Shown here: positions 43,972-51,997 of the stretch, in pieces | Position numbering within the stretch: position 1 is the first letter of the stretch | Layout: each line of letters begins with the position of its first letter | Source: Pirellula sp. | Lineage (GTDB): Bacteria; Planctomycetota; Planctomycetia; Pirellulales; PNKZ01 | Direction: 5' to 3' | DNA: 64,000 nt | Assembly (NCBI GenBank): GCA_013822735.1 | Contig: PNKZ01000027.1 | Coordinates: forward strand, 17,419 to 81,418 | Notes under the pieces: model-generated | Told to the model about the DNA's origin: nothing | The model's input: the letters and a program-made list of their open reading frames with translations, nothing else | Databases searched by the model: none | Program-made: the position numbers and the translations under genes

Positions 43972-45849
43972 ATGCCGGATCGGCGCATTGATGCTCGGCG
44001 ACGGATTTCATTGGCAAGCCGGGCTCCGCTCTTCCTGCTTCTGGCAAGCTTTGCCTTTTGCAGCGGCTGCGCCTGCTGTAACGCACGTGCCAAGTGGGAA
44101 AGCGGTGCGTCGCAAAATGCGACCACCCTTCGCACGGCGTCTGCCCCTTCTTGCCTCGCACACTCGGCGCGACGGCCGTCGTTCGACGTCTCAGGCCCCT
44201 GCGACACGGACGAACTGCTCGCGACCGCCGGTCGCCTGGAAGCAGCGGGCAATTCGGCCTGCGTCGATCGGTATTTCGAGGTCGTCTGCCGACAATGGCT
44301 GCATGTTGCGTCGCTCGGCGATCAGCCGACGCACGATGATCTCGTTTGCGAATCCAAGGCCTACAACGCCGCGCTCGCGAAGCTGCTGGTGACGGCGCAG
44401 CGATTTCATCGACTCGACCCCGTTACAGGCCTGCACGTCGTTCAACACGAGCGCCCGCTGACGATTCCCGTGGAGTTGCACGGCTTCGCTTGGTCGGCGG
44501 AAGACATGAACGATTTCGAGTTGGTCGGCGAGTATCGACTCAACGGCTACACCAAGCCGGTGCGCAGCGACGGGGTCGGCGTTCCGCTCTTGGTCCGTCG
44601 TTGTCGCGCGGAAGACGAACGCTTTTTTCGGCGCGTGCAGCCTTTCTCGGCGACCGCAGTGCTGCGAACTCGGCCCGTCGAATTTGCGATATCCGAAGTC
44701 GCCGAACTCGCCTCGGCGCCGGAAGAAGAAATGGTTTTGGAGTTCTACAATCCCGGGAATTGCCGACACTTGGCGGGAGCCGATCGACGGTGGGAAACCG
44801 CCGGCGATCTCACCGCGCCATTCGCTTGGGTCGCTTATATTGAGCCGAACCGTCCGGTCGAGGCGTTCCTACGACCCGACAGCCTGGAGGCGAAAGCCCA
44901 ATTGGTGATGATCGAGCCGTACCAGTGCGGCAAGATTCCCATCGTGTTCGTGCACGGCTTGGCGTCCGACCCCACGGCTTGGCTCACGCAAATTCATGCG
45001 CTCCGCGCGCAGCCTTGGTTTCGCCGGCACTATCAGGCCTGGACCTTTCGTTACCCGACCGGCATGCCGTTCCTTGGGGGCGCCGCGATGCTGCGAAGCG
45101 AGCTTCAGGCCGCGGTGGCGCTGACGCCGGGAGCCGCCGAGGATCCCGCCGCGCAACAGATGGTGCTCGTGGGGCACAGCATGGGGGGCTTGGTGTCGAA
45201 GCTCCAAGCGGCGGAAAGCGGCACGGCGTTGTGGGACGCCGCGGCGAACTGTCCGCTCGATGCGATCCGGGCCGATGCCGCCGACCGCGAGCGACTGCGG
45301 GAACTGTTCTTCTTCGCGCCGCTGCCGTTCGTGCGCAAGGTCGTCTTCATCGGCACGCCCCATCGCGGCTCATCGATCGCGACTCAGGCCGTGGGGCGCG
45401 TCAGTTCTTGGTCGGCGCACATCTCCAGCCAGGCCGACGCGCGACATCGTCGACTCGTTGCCGACAACCCGGGCGTGTTCGCTCCCTGGATCGCCCGCAA
45501 AGTGCCGACGAGCGTCGACCTGTTGGAGCCCGACCATCCTCTGCTGCGCGCCGTGGAGGGCTTGCCGATCAGTCCGCGAGTCGCAGTGCACTCGATCATC
45601 GGCGTGGCCGACACTCACGGAGCCGACGCCCCCGGCGACGGCGTGGTCTCGCTCGCCAGCGCCCGCTACTGCGGCGCCCTCTCCGAGAAACGCGTATCCG
45701 AAACCCACGCCGGCCTGCACGAAGCGGCAACCACGACGCTGGAACTCGAACGCATTCTGGAGCGCCACCTAGAAACGCTCGAATACGCCGACGCCGAGTG
45801 TAAGCAAAACGGGATCTTCAAATTGCCGGAGGCGAGCGTCGAGCCGTAA
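43972..45849 (+). CDS. Exported lipase-like alpha/beta hydrolase, probable lipoprotein
   Basis: 625 residues from the ATG at 43972 (a GTG at 43951 is also in frame). The signal segment SLASRAPLFLLLASFAFCSGC has a lipobox-like end, so lipid anchoring is likely. The C-terminal half is an alpha/beta hydrolase: FVHGLASDPTAWL, nucleophile GHSMGG with Ser403, and late acidic and His candidates in GDGVVSLAS and SETHAGLHEA. The N-terminal half has no recognised domain. It resembles PGAP1/lipase-type esterases; substrate unknown. The end of the gene, including its TAA, lies in an interspersed repeat. Confidence 0.82.
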   Translation: MPDRRIDARRRISLASRAPLFLLLASFAFCSGCACCNARAKWESGASQNATTLRTASAPSCLAHSARRPSFDVSGPCDTDELLATAGRLEAAGNSACVDRYFEVVCRQWLHVASLGDQPTHDDLVCESKAYNAALAKLLVTAQRFHRLDPVTGLHVVQHERPLTIPVELHGFAWSAEDMNDFELVGEYRLNGYTKPVRSDGVGVPLLVRRCRAEDERFFRRVQPFSATAVLRTRPVEFAISEVAELASAPEEEMVLEFYNPGNCRHLAGADRRWETAGDLTAPFAWVAYIEPNRPVEAFLRPDSLEAKAQLVMIEPYQCGKIPIVFVHGLASDPTAWLTQIHALRAQPWFRRHYQAWTFRYPTGMPFLGGAAMLRSELQAAVALTPGAAEDPAAQQMVLVGHSMGGLVSKLQAAESGTALWDAAANCPLDAIRADAADRERLRELFFFAPLPFVRKVVFIGTPHRGSSIATQAVGRVSSWSAHISSQADARHRRLVADNPGVFAPWIARKVPTSVDLLEPDHPLLRAVEGLPISPRVAVHSIIGVADTHGADAPGDGVVSLASARYCGALSEKRVSETHAGLHEAATTTLELERILERHLETLEYADAECKQNGIFKLPEASVEP

Positions 45850-45860
45850 GGCCGACGTGT
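45831..45860. repeat. Interspersed repeat, copy C (partial), supplying a stop codon
   Basis: 30 bases nearly identical to the arms of copy A: one mismatch to the inverted right arm (37461-37490), three to the left arm (37327-37356). The last codons and TAA of the hydrolase gene fall within it. Only one arm is present. Confidence 0.7.
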
Positions 45861-45881
45861 CCGGAAAAGTCGGTCTGGAAT

Positions 45882-46418
45882 TCAGGGAGTTACTTCAAAC
45901 GCGAGGGAGAACGCTGATTTTGATGGTTGGAAGTCCGGGCTGAAATGACTCAAACGAGTTTGAAGTTCATAATGACCAGGCTGAATGTCCTCGAAGTAAT
46001 TCAATAAATTCGTGTTCCACGTATACTCAGCGCCTGGTTGAAGGCGAATGAACGCAAATGCCGTCACCTGAAGGTTGTCGCCGAGGAAATAATTGCCGGA
46101 TTGTGACAGTTTGCATTCGCGGCCGGTCGTTCGATTGATGAGCCGCACCTTTAAGCCTCCCGCCATTTCCGCCCAAGCACCGATTTCCTTCGTCTCCGAA
46201 GTCAGGTTCTTGAGGGAGAAAGTCCACGGTATCGGATTGCCTGATCGCAACTTGGCCGGAATAGACCCGCGCAAGAAAAAGGGCTCGACTCGAACAGGGC
46301 CTTCCGTCGGCGCACTGTCGGCGGCGCGGTTGTGGGCAGCGATTAGCATGACGATAAACAGCGAACTCGACGCGATCGCCACAGCGACGGCAGATCCGAA
46401 CCGCTCAAATCGAATCAT
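45882..46418 (-). CDS. Exported small beta-rich protein, unknown function
   Basis: 178 residues from the ATG at 46418, with AGGAG eight bases upstream. An N-terminal hydrophobic segment (VAVAIASSSLFIVMLIAA) is a signal anchor. The rest is mostly beta (IPWTFSLKNLTSETKEIG, FAFIRLQPGAEYTWNTNLL), like an Ig-type domain. No family recognised. Confidence 0.7.
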   Translation of the reverse strand: MIRFERFGSAVAVAIASSSLFIVMLIAAHNRAADSAPTEGPVRVEPFFLRGSIPAKLRSGNPIPWTFSLKNLTSETKEIGAWAEMAGGLKVRLINRTTGRECKLSQSGNYFLGDNLQVTAFAFIRLQPGAEYTWNTNLLNYFEDIQPGHYELQTRLSHFSPDFQPSKSAFSLAFEVTP

Positions 46419-46501
46419 GTTGCACTCCTTGGAAACAAACCTTTGACGTTGCGGATTATTTTTCAGGAACGTTCAATCACCGCAATATGACCTCCTCGTG
46501 T

Positions 46502-46522
46502 AAATGAGACCTGACCCCTTTT
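46502..46522. repeat. Short REP-like relic upstream of the histidine kinase
   Basis: The word ATGAGACCTGACCCCTTTT is of the kind found next to REP-associated Y1 transposases in several phyla. No transposase is present. Confidence 0.4.
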
Positions 46523-46666
46523 CTTCCTCCAAACCAGTTGAGCATCGGAAGCGATTGAGTTGCGGCTTGCCGCAGCCCGTCATCCCCATCTCCACTATCG
46601 CCTTTGACCTATGCTTTTTGGAACTCCTTTGTGAAGCTGACGGCCGAACCGTCGTCTCAACTCATT

Positions 46667-48409
46667 ATGAATTGCAAAGAGCCCCGCAAGCTACGTCGAC
46701 AAGCAGAAGCGCAGACTCGCAATGCTGAGAAGTTTCTGCGCCATGTCATTGATTCGCTCGATTCGCACACCGTGGTTCTGGGGAGCGACGGCCGAATCCG
46801 GTATGTGAATCACGCTTGGCGCGAATTCGCCCTGACCAACGGCGGCGCCGGCAGTAGCGTGCTGGAACAGGCCGACTATCTGGCCGCCTGCTCCAGGGCC
46901 GCGCAGCAATGCCAAGAAGCGCGTGAGGTGACGACGGGCATCCAATCGGTGCTCGCGGGCGACAACAAGACCTACACGATTGATTATGCCTGCCACGCAC
47001 CCAGGGAGAAACGCTGGTTCCGCTGCTCCATTCGCGGGTTTTCACATCAACGCGAACGCTTCGCCGTCATCTCGCATCAGAATATCACCGCCGCCAAGCA
47101 CGCGGAGGAGGATTTAAAGCAGCTGGCAAATCAGGCCGAGGAAGCTCGCGCAAGAATTGAAGAGCAAACGATCGTCTTAGAATTCCAAGCGGTAGAGTTG
47201 TCACGAGCTCGCGACCGCGCCGAAACCGCCAACCAGACGAAAAGTGCGTTCCTGGCCAACATGAGCCATGAGATTCGCACCCCGCTGACGGCCATTCTCG
47301 GATTTACGGATCTGTTGCGAGAGGATGCGCAAGTTCCGCTTTCATCGGAACAACGCGATCATGCCGTCGACACGATCAAAAATGCCGGTATGCACCTGCT
47401 GACGGTCATCAACGATATCTTGGACCTATCCAAGATTGAGGCGGACAAGCTGACTGTCGAACGCATCGATACTCCGCTAGTGAGCCTGCTCGGCGAAGTG
47501 AAAAGTTTGCTGCAGCCTCGTGCCGTCGGTAAAGGAATTGTGCTCGATGCCGACCTGATCACGCCGGTGCCGGAGCGCATCATGAGTGACCCGACTCGTC
47601 TACGACAGATTCTCATGAACTTGGTGGGCAACGCGGTCAAGTTCACCGAAGTAGGACGAGTGACCATGACAGCGGGGGTCGTTTGCCATGAAGGACAATC
47701 GCGTTTGGTAATCGACGTACGCGATACCGGTCCGGGGCTTACTCGCGAGGAGTCCGGGCGTTTGTTTCAGGCCTTTCGTCAGGCTGATGCCACGGTAACG
47801 CGTAAATACGGCGGAACCGGCTTGGGGCTGACGATTAGTCACCGACTAGCTGGGTTGATGGGGGGGGCCGTGACGTTGGCTCACACGGAGTTGGGCAAAG
47901 GCTCCTGCTTTCGCGTCGAACTGCCGTTGGAACCTGTGCCCGGCGCCGCAATGGTCGCACATTTGAACGCGGAAAAGGAAATCGTAGTTAAGAAGTCCGC
48001 TCCAGAAAATGCGAAGCTGAGTGGCCGCATCCTTCTGGCTGAAGACGGACCGGACAACCAGCGGCTCCTCTCGTTTCATCTTCGGAAAGCTGGAGCCGAA
48101 GTCGACATTGCTGACAACGGACGGATCGCAATGAAAATGCTGGAACAAGCGGCGACGGAAGGGCGGCCTTACGACCTGTTACTGACCGATGTGCAGATGC
48201 CGGAAATGGACGGCTATACCCTGGTGAGGAGGTTGCGAGATCAGGGGCAGGGCATGGCGATCGTGGCGCTGACCGCGCATGCCATGGCCGAAGACCGGCA
48301 AAAATGTCTCGACGCGGGATGCGACGATTATGCCAGTAAGCCGATCGACAAGTTAGCGCTCTTGGCCACGTGCGAGAAGTGGCTCCGTAAATACCACCGC
48401 ATAGTGTGA
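46667..48409 (+). CDS. Hybrid histidine kinase (PAS-HisKA-HATPase-REC), cytoplasmic
   Basis: 580 residues from the only in-frame ATG; TTG at 46604 or GTG at 46631 would add up to 21 residues. A PAS sensor (about 20-140, with SDGRIRYVNHAWREF) and a coiled coil (QAEEARARIEEQTIVLEFQAV) lead to HisKA with phospho-His201 (NMSHEIRTPLTA), the HATPase (N, G1, G2 boxes: NLVGNAVKF, DTGPGLT, YGGTGLGLTI) and a receiver with phospho-Asp508 (LLLTDVQMPEMDGY). No membrane segment is seen, so it senses a cytoplasmic signal. No response regulator gene is adjacent. Base composition looks lower in GC than the neighbours. Confidence 0.92.
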   Translation: MNCKEPRKLRRQAEAQTRNAEKFLRHVIDSLDSHTVVLGSDGRIRYVNHAWREFALTNGGAGSSVLEQADYLAACSRAAQQCQEAREVTTGIQSVLAGDNKTYTIDYACHAPREKRWFRCSIRGFSHQRERFAVISHQNITAAKHAEEDLKQLANQAEEARARIEEQTIVLEFQAVELSRARDRAETANQTKSAFLANMSHEIRTPLTAILGFTDLLREDAQVPLSSEQRDHAVDTIKNAGMHLLTVINDILDLSKIEADKLTVERIDTPLVSLLGEVKSLLQPRAVGKGIVLDADLITPVPERIMSDPTRLRQILMNLVGNAVKFTEVGRVTMTAGVVCHEGQSRLVIDVRDTGPGLTREESGRLFQAFRQADATVTRKYGGTGLGLTISHRLAGLMGGAVTLAHTELGKGSCFRVELPLEPVPGAAMVAHLNAEKEIVVKKSAPENAKLSGRILLAEDGPDNQRLLSFHLRKAGAEVDIADNGRIAMKMLEQAATEGRPYDLLLTDVQMPEMDGYTLVRRLRDQGQGMAIVALTAHAMAEDRQKCLDAGCDDYASKPIDKLALLATCEKWLRKYHRIV

Positions 48410-48796
48410 AATGATTCCGCATCCGTCGCGTGGGTAGGAAAACGGGCAGGTCTCTTTCTTGGGTCGGCCGCGGACGACGAGGTGTCAGGACGACAAGGTG
48501 TCAGGAACCTTATGTAAAGTTTTCTGACACCTACTTTCCATCGGAGCCGGTCGTCGTCGCTGGTTTTCACTCATCATGCCGCCGGCGGCAATTGGCGATC
48601 GAGCGTGGGCTTCGTCCGCATGGGATACTCCCTGTTCGCGTACGTTTGTCCGTCGCACCGGCATTGCATCCAATTGGGGACCAAATGCCGTCGGCATTTT
48701 CTCCAGCTCCTCTCAAAATAGCGGGTCGCATGGTGAATGCACTTTTGGTTAGAATGCTGGTCCTGCCTAGCGTTCCCCCGCCGGAGACTGAATTGC
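48410..48796 (+). other. Intergenic region with REP-like repeats
   Basis: No gene seen. It holds the repeat cluster at 48475-48532 and a 16-base tandem. The remainder (48533-48796) has no recognised feature; the promoter of the PVC haem protein must lie near its end. Confidence 0.5.
48475..48532. repeat. REP-like element with tandem and inverted units
   Basis: Two tandem 16-base units (48475-48490 and 48491-48506, 15 of 16 identical) share the core GGTGTCAGGA. The inverted half TCTGACACCT lies at 48523-48532, giving an imperfect palindrome over 48496-48532. Such GTGTCAGGAACC words commonly flank Y1-type REP transposases; none is present. Confidence 0.7.
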
Positions 48797-51760
48797 ATGT
48801 TGCGATTACTCGCCAGCCTTCTCGCGTTGTTTGTCGCTCCCTTGCTCATCGCTGCCGAAACGGCCGGCGGGCCGAAGAGTCCGTTGTCGCCGGAAGACTC
48901 GCTCCGCTGGTTCAAGCTTGATGAAGGTTTGCGGATTGAGCTCGCCGCGGCCGAACCCGAGGTGGTCGACCCCGTGGCCGTGCGGTTCGACGAGTTCGGA
49001 CGGATGTGGGTGGCCGAGTATCGCGACTATCCGAATGGGCCCGCGGACGGAGGCAAGCCGCTCTCGCGCATTAAGCTGCTGGAAGACACCGACCACGACG
49101 GCCGGTTTGAAACGGCGCACGTGTTTGCCGAAGGGCTGTCGTTTTGCAACGGCATCCAACCTTGGAAGCAAGGGGTCATCGCGACGATGGCCGGCCGGAT
49201 CGCGTACTTGAAAGACACCGACGGCGATCATAAGGCCGACGTCGTCGAAACTTGGTATACCGGCTTTGCGGAAGAGAATCCGCAGTTGCGTGTGAATCAT
49301 CCGCGCTTTGCGCTCGACAATCACATCTACGTGGCCAACGGGCTGCGCGGCGGTGCGGCCGTCGACGCCCGCGATCCGCAGGCCAAGCCGGTGGCGCTGC
49401 GCGGGCACGACTTGCGCTTCGATCCGCGCACGGGGAAGTACGACGCCGTGGCAGGCAACGGCCAGTTCGGCCTAACGTTCGACGACTACGCGAATCGATT
49501 TCTCGTAACCAATCGCAATCCGCTCATCGAGGTGATGCTCGAAGATCGCTACACGGCGCGCAACCCGAACTTGACGCTGCCGGCGGTAGTGCACGATGCG
49601 GCGGTGTCGGGGGAAGCGTCGCGCGTGTTTCCGATCGTGGCGCAGGCTTGGACGACGTCGATCCTGCATGCCGGGCAATTTACGGCGGCGTGCGGCATCG
49701 ATATCTACCGCGGCGACTTGCTGCCGCCGGAATACTACGGCAACAGTTTCACCTGCGAGCCTACGGGAAGTCTGGTGCATCGCGAAGTGCTGAAGCCGCG
49801 CGGAGCGACGTTTGTCGGGAAGTCGCCGTATGAAGGGCGGGAGTTTCTGGCGTCGCAAGATTCATGGTTTCGCCCCGTGTATTGCGAAGGGGGCCCCGAC
49901 GGCGCGCTATACGTGTGCGACATGTATCGGGCCGTGATCGAGCATCCGCAATTCATGCCGGAGGAATTGAAGAACCGGCCCGACCTGCGGTACGGCGAAG
50001 ACCGCGGGCGGATCTATCGCATTGTGCCGAAAGATTTCAAGTGCGTGGAGAAGTCGCGGCAGCCGGCCGAACTTTCGGCCGTGGAACTCGTGGCGCTGTT
50101 GGACAGCCCCAACGCTTGGGCGCGTGAAACGGCGCAGCGGCTGCTGACCGAGCGCGCGGATGCGAGCGCCGTCGGGCCTTTGAAACTTTGGGTCACTGCC
50201 GCACGTTCGCCGCAAGGGCGGGTGCATGCCTTGTGGACCTTGGCCGGGCTCAAAGAGCTGCCGGCCGAACTACTTCTGAAAGCTCTCGACGACTCCGATC
50301 CGCGCGTGCGTGAGCAAGCGGTGGTGCTGAGCGAACCGCAAATAGCGAGCGATGCGAAGTTGCAACAAAAGGTACTCGCCCAGGCCGGCGACGACGACGC
50401 CCGACTCCGCTTCCAAGCCGCGCTGACGCTCGGAGCGATCGCCAAGCCGGACGATGCGACACTTTCGGCCCTTGCGGCGGTGCTCGAGCGCGGCGGCGAC
50501 GACGTCTGGATGCGCGCGGCCGTGGCGACTGCCGCCCCGAACGATGCGGTACGCCTGCTCGCGCTCGTCATCCGCAACACCAAGCCGACCGACCCGGAAG
50601 AAGCGGTTCGCCGACGTGCGCTCCTGCGCGAGTTGGCGGTTTCGGCAAGTCGGCAGATCGACGCGGACGCGGCCAAGCAACTGCAAGCGGCCTTGGAACC
50701 TTGGGAAACTTCCGACGAAGGGCGGCGTTTGATACTTGCCGTGCTCGCCGGACTCGGCAAAGGCTTGAAGGGGGAATGGTCGAAGATCTTCGACGCCAAG
50801 CAACTCGACGAAGTGAAGAGCGAGGTCGTCGGCATTGTCGGCAATGCGACGGTGGCGAAAGAACATCGCTTAGACGCCTTAGAAATTCTGGCGACCTTGC
50901 CGGCCGTCGACGCGTCGGCGGACGAGGTGGTGCTCAACATCGTGCGCAAGGAAGTCGACGGGGAACTGCGCAGTAAGGCCTTGTCGCTGGTTGCCGGGCG
51001 CCGCACGCCGGAAACTTCCGAAGTGCTCCTCTCGCTGTTGGCCAAGCAAACGCCGGCGGTTCGCGGCCAAATCTTCGACGCCTTGCTCAGCCGGCCGGAA
51101 CGCGTCACCGCATTGCTCGATGCCATGGAGACGGGACGCATCAAGCCGCGCGAGCTCGACCAAACGCGCGCGACGCGGCTTTTGAAAACTTCCAACGCCG
51201 CGCTGAAAGCTCGGGCTGAAAAACTGCTCGCCTCCGCGATGCCCGCCGATCGCACGAAGGCGCTGGAAGACTACAAGCAGGCCCTCACGCTCAAGGCCGA
51301 TCCGCATCGCGGCAAGGAAGTGTTCAAGAAGAATTGCGCGACGTGCCACAAGGTCGGCGACGTCGGTATCGAGGTCGGCCCCAGCATCGCCGACTTGCGA
51401 ACCAAGACGCTCGAGCAGGTGCTCATCGACGTGATCCAGCCGAACAAGGCGATCGACAACAACTTCGTGAGCTACACCGTGGTGACGAACGACGGCGTGC
51501 AATACGTGGGAATCATCGCCGCCGAAACGCCAGGCTCCGTCACGCTCAAGATGCCCGACGGCAAGTCGCAGTCGGTGCTCAAATCCGACATCGACGAGAT
51601 GGCGTCGAACGGCGTGTCGCTCATGCCTGAAGGGATCGAGCGGAACATCCCGAAGCAGGACATGGCCGACGTGATCTCGTTCGTAAAGAATTGGCGCTAC
51701 CTCGACGGCTCGATTCCCGAAGCGCCCGGCGCGACGAAAACGGCCGGCTCGGCGAACTGA
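48797..51760 (+). CDS. PVC-type haem-binding CxxCH protein with dehydrogenase-like propeller and HEAT repeats
   Basis: 987 residues from the ATG at 48797, which starts a signal peptide (MLRLLASLLALFVAPLLIAA); the frame is open to 48737. The N-terminal part (about 45-430) is the beta-propeller found in planctomycete membrane-bound dehydrogenase-like proteins (RFDEFGRMWVAEYRDYP, GGPDGALYVCDMYR). The middle (about 430-800) consists of HEAT-like helical repeats (ALDDSDPRVREQAVVL). The C-terminus has the PVC haem-binding domain with CATCH (about 847-851). Periplasmic electron transfer coupled to oxidation of an unknown substrate is likely. Confidence 0.9.
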   Translation: MLRLLASLLALFVAPLLIAAETAGGPKSPLSPEDSLRWFKLDEGLRIELAAAEPEVVDPVAVRFDEFGRMWVAEYRDYPNGPADGGKPLSRIKLLEDTDHDGRFETAHVFAEGLSFCNGIQPWKQGVIATMAGRIAYLKDTDGDHKADVVETWYTGFAEENPQLRVNHPRFALDNHIYVANGLRGGAAVDARDPQAKPVALRGHDLRFDPRTGKYDAVAGNGQFGLTFDDYANRFLVTNRNPLIEVMLEDRYTARNPNLTLPAVVHDAAVSGEASRVFPIVAQAWTTSILHAGQFTAACGIDIYRGDLLPPEYYGNSFTCEPTGSLVHREVLKPRGATFVGKSPYEGREFLASQDSWFRPVYCEGGPDGALYVCDMYRAVIEHPQFMPEELKNRPDLRYGEDRGRIYRIVPKDFKCVEKSRQPAELSAVELVALLDSPNAWARETAQRLLTERADASAVGPLKLWVTAARSPQGRVHALWTLAGLKELPAELLLKALDDSDPRVREQAVVLSEPQIASDAKLQQKVLAQAGDDDARLRFQAALTLGAIAKPDDATLSALAAVLERGGDDVWMRAAVATAAPNDAVRLLALVIRNTKPTDPEEAVRRRALLRELAVSASRQIDADAAKQLQAALEPWETSDEGRRLILAVLAGLGKGLKGEWSKIFDAKQLDEVKSEVVGIVGNATVAKEHRLDALEILATLPAVDASADEVVLNIVRKEVDGELRSKALSLVAGRRTPETSEVLLSLLAKQTPAVRGQIFDALLSRPERVTALLDAMETGRIKPRELDQTRATRLLKTSNAALKARAEKLLASAMPADRTKALEDYKQALTLKADPHRGKEVFKKNCATCHKVGDVGIEVGPSIADLRTKTLEQVLIDVIQPNKAIDNNFVSYTVVTNDGVQYVGIIAAETPGSVTLKMPDGKSQSVLKSDIDEMASNGVSLMPEGIERNIPKQDMADVISFVKNWRYLDGSIPEAPGATKTAGSAN

Positions 51761-51997
51761 ACTACCGGCGACGTAAGGCATTACGTCCGGCATCCGCAGG
51801 CGAGTTCTCGCTGTCGCGCATTGCATTCACATCGAGCGTGAGCAGGCGTCGCGGTCCGTGCTTTTGACAGCCCGACCCTGCGGCAGCTAAAATGCCGTAA
51901 GTTCATACCTCGCAAAGACAAGCGTGGTCCGATGCGTCTTCCGCGACGCATCCGGGTCACGTTCCCGCCTGTTCGTTTCGCAACAAGGGATGGCTTC

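Noticed and set aside
48475..48532. CRISPR-like repeat
   Set aside because: Only two adjacent units without spacers, plus an inverted half; a REP-type element fits better.
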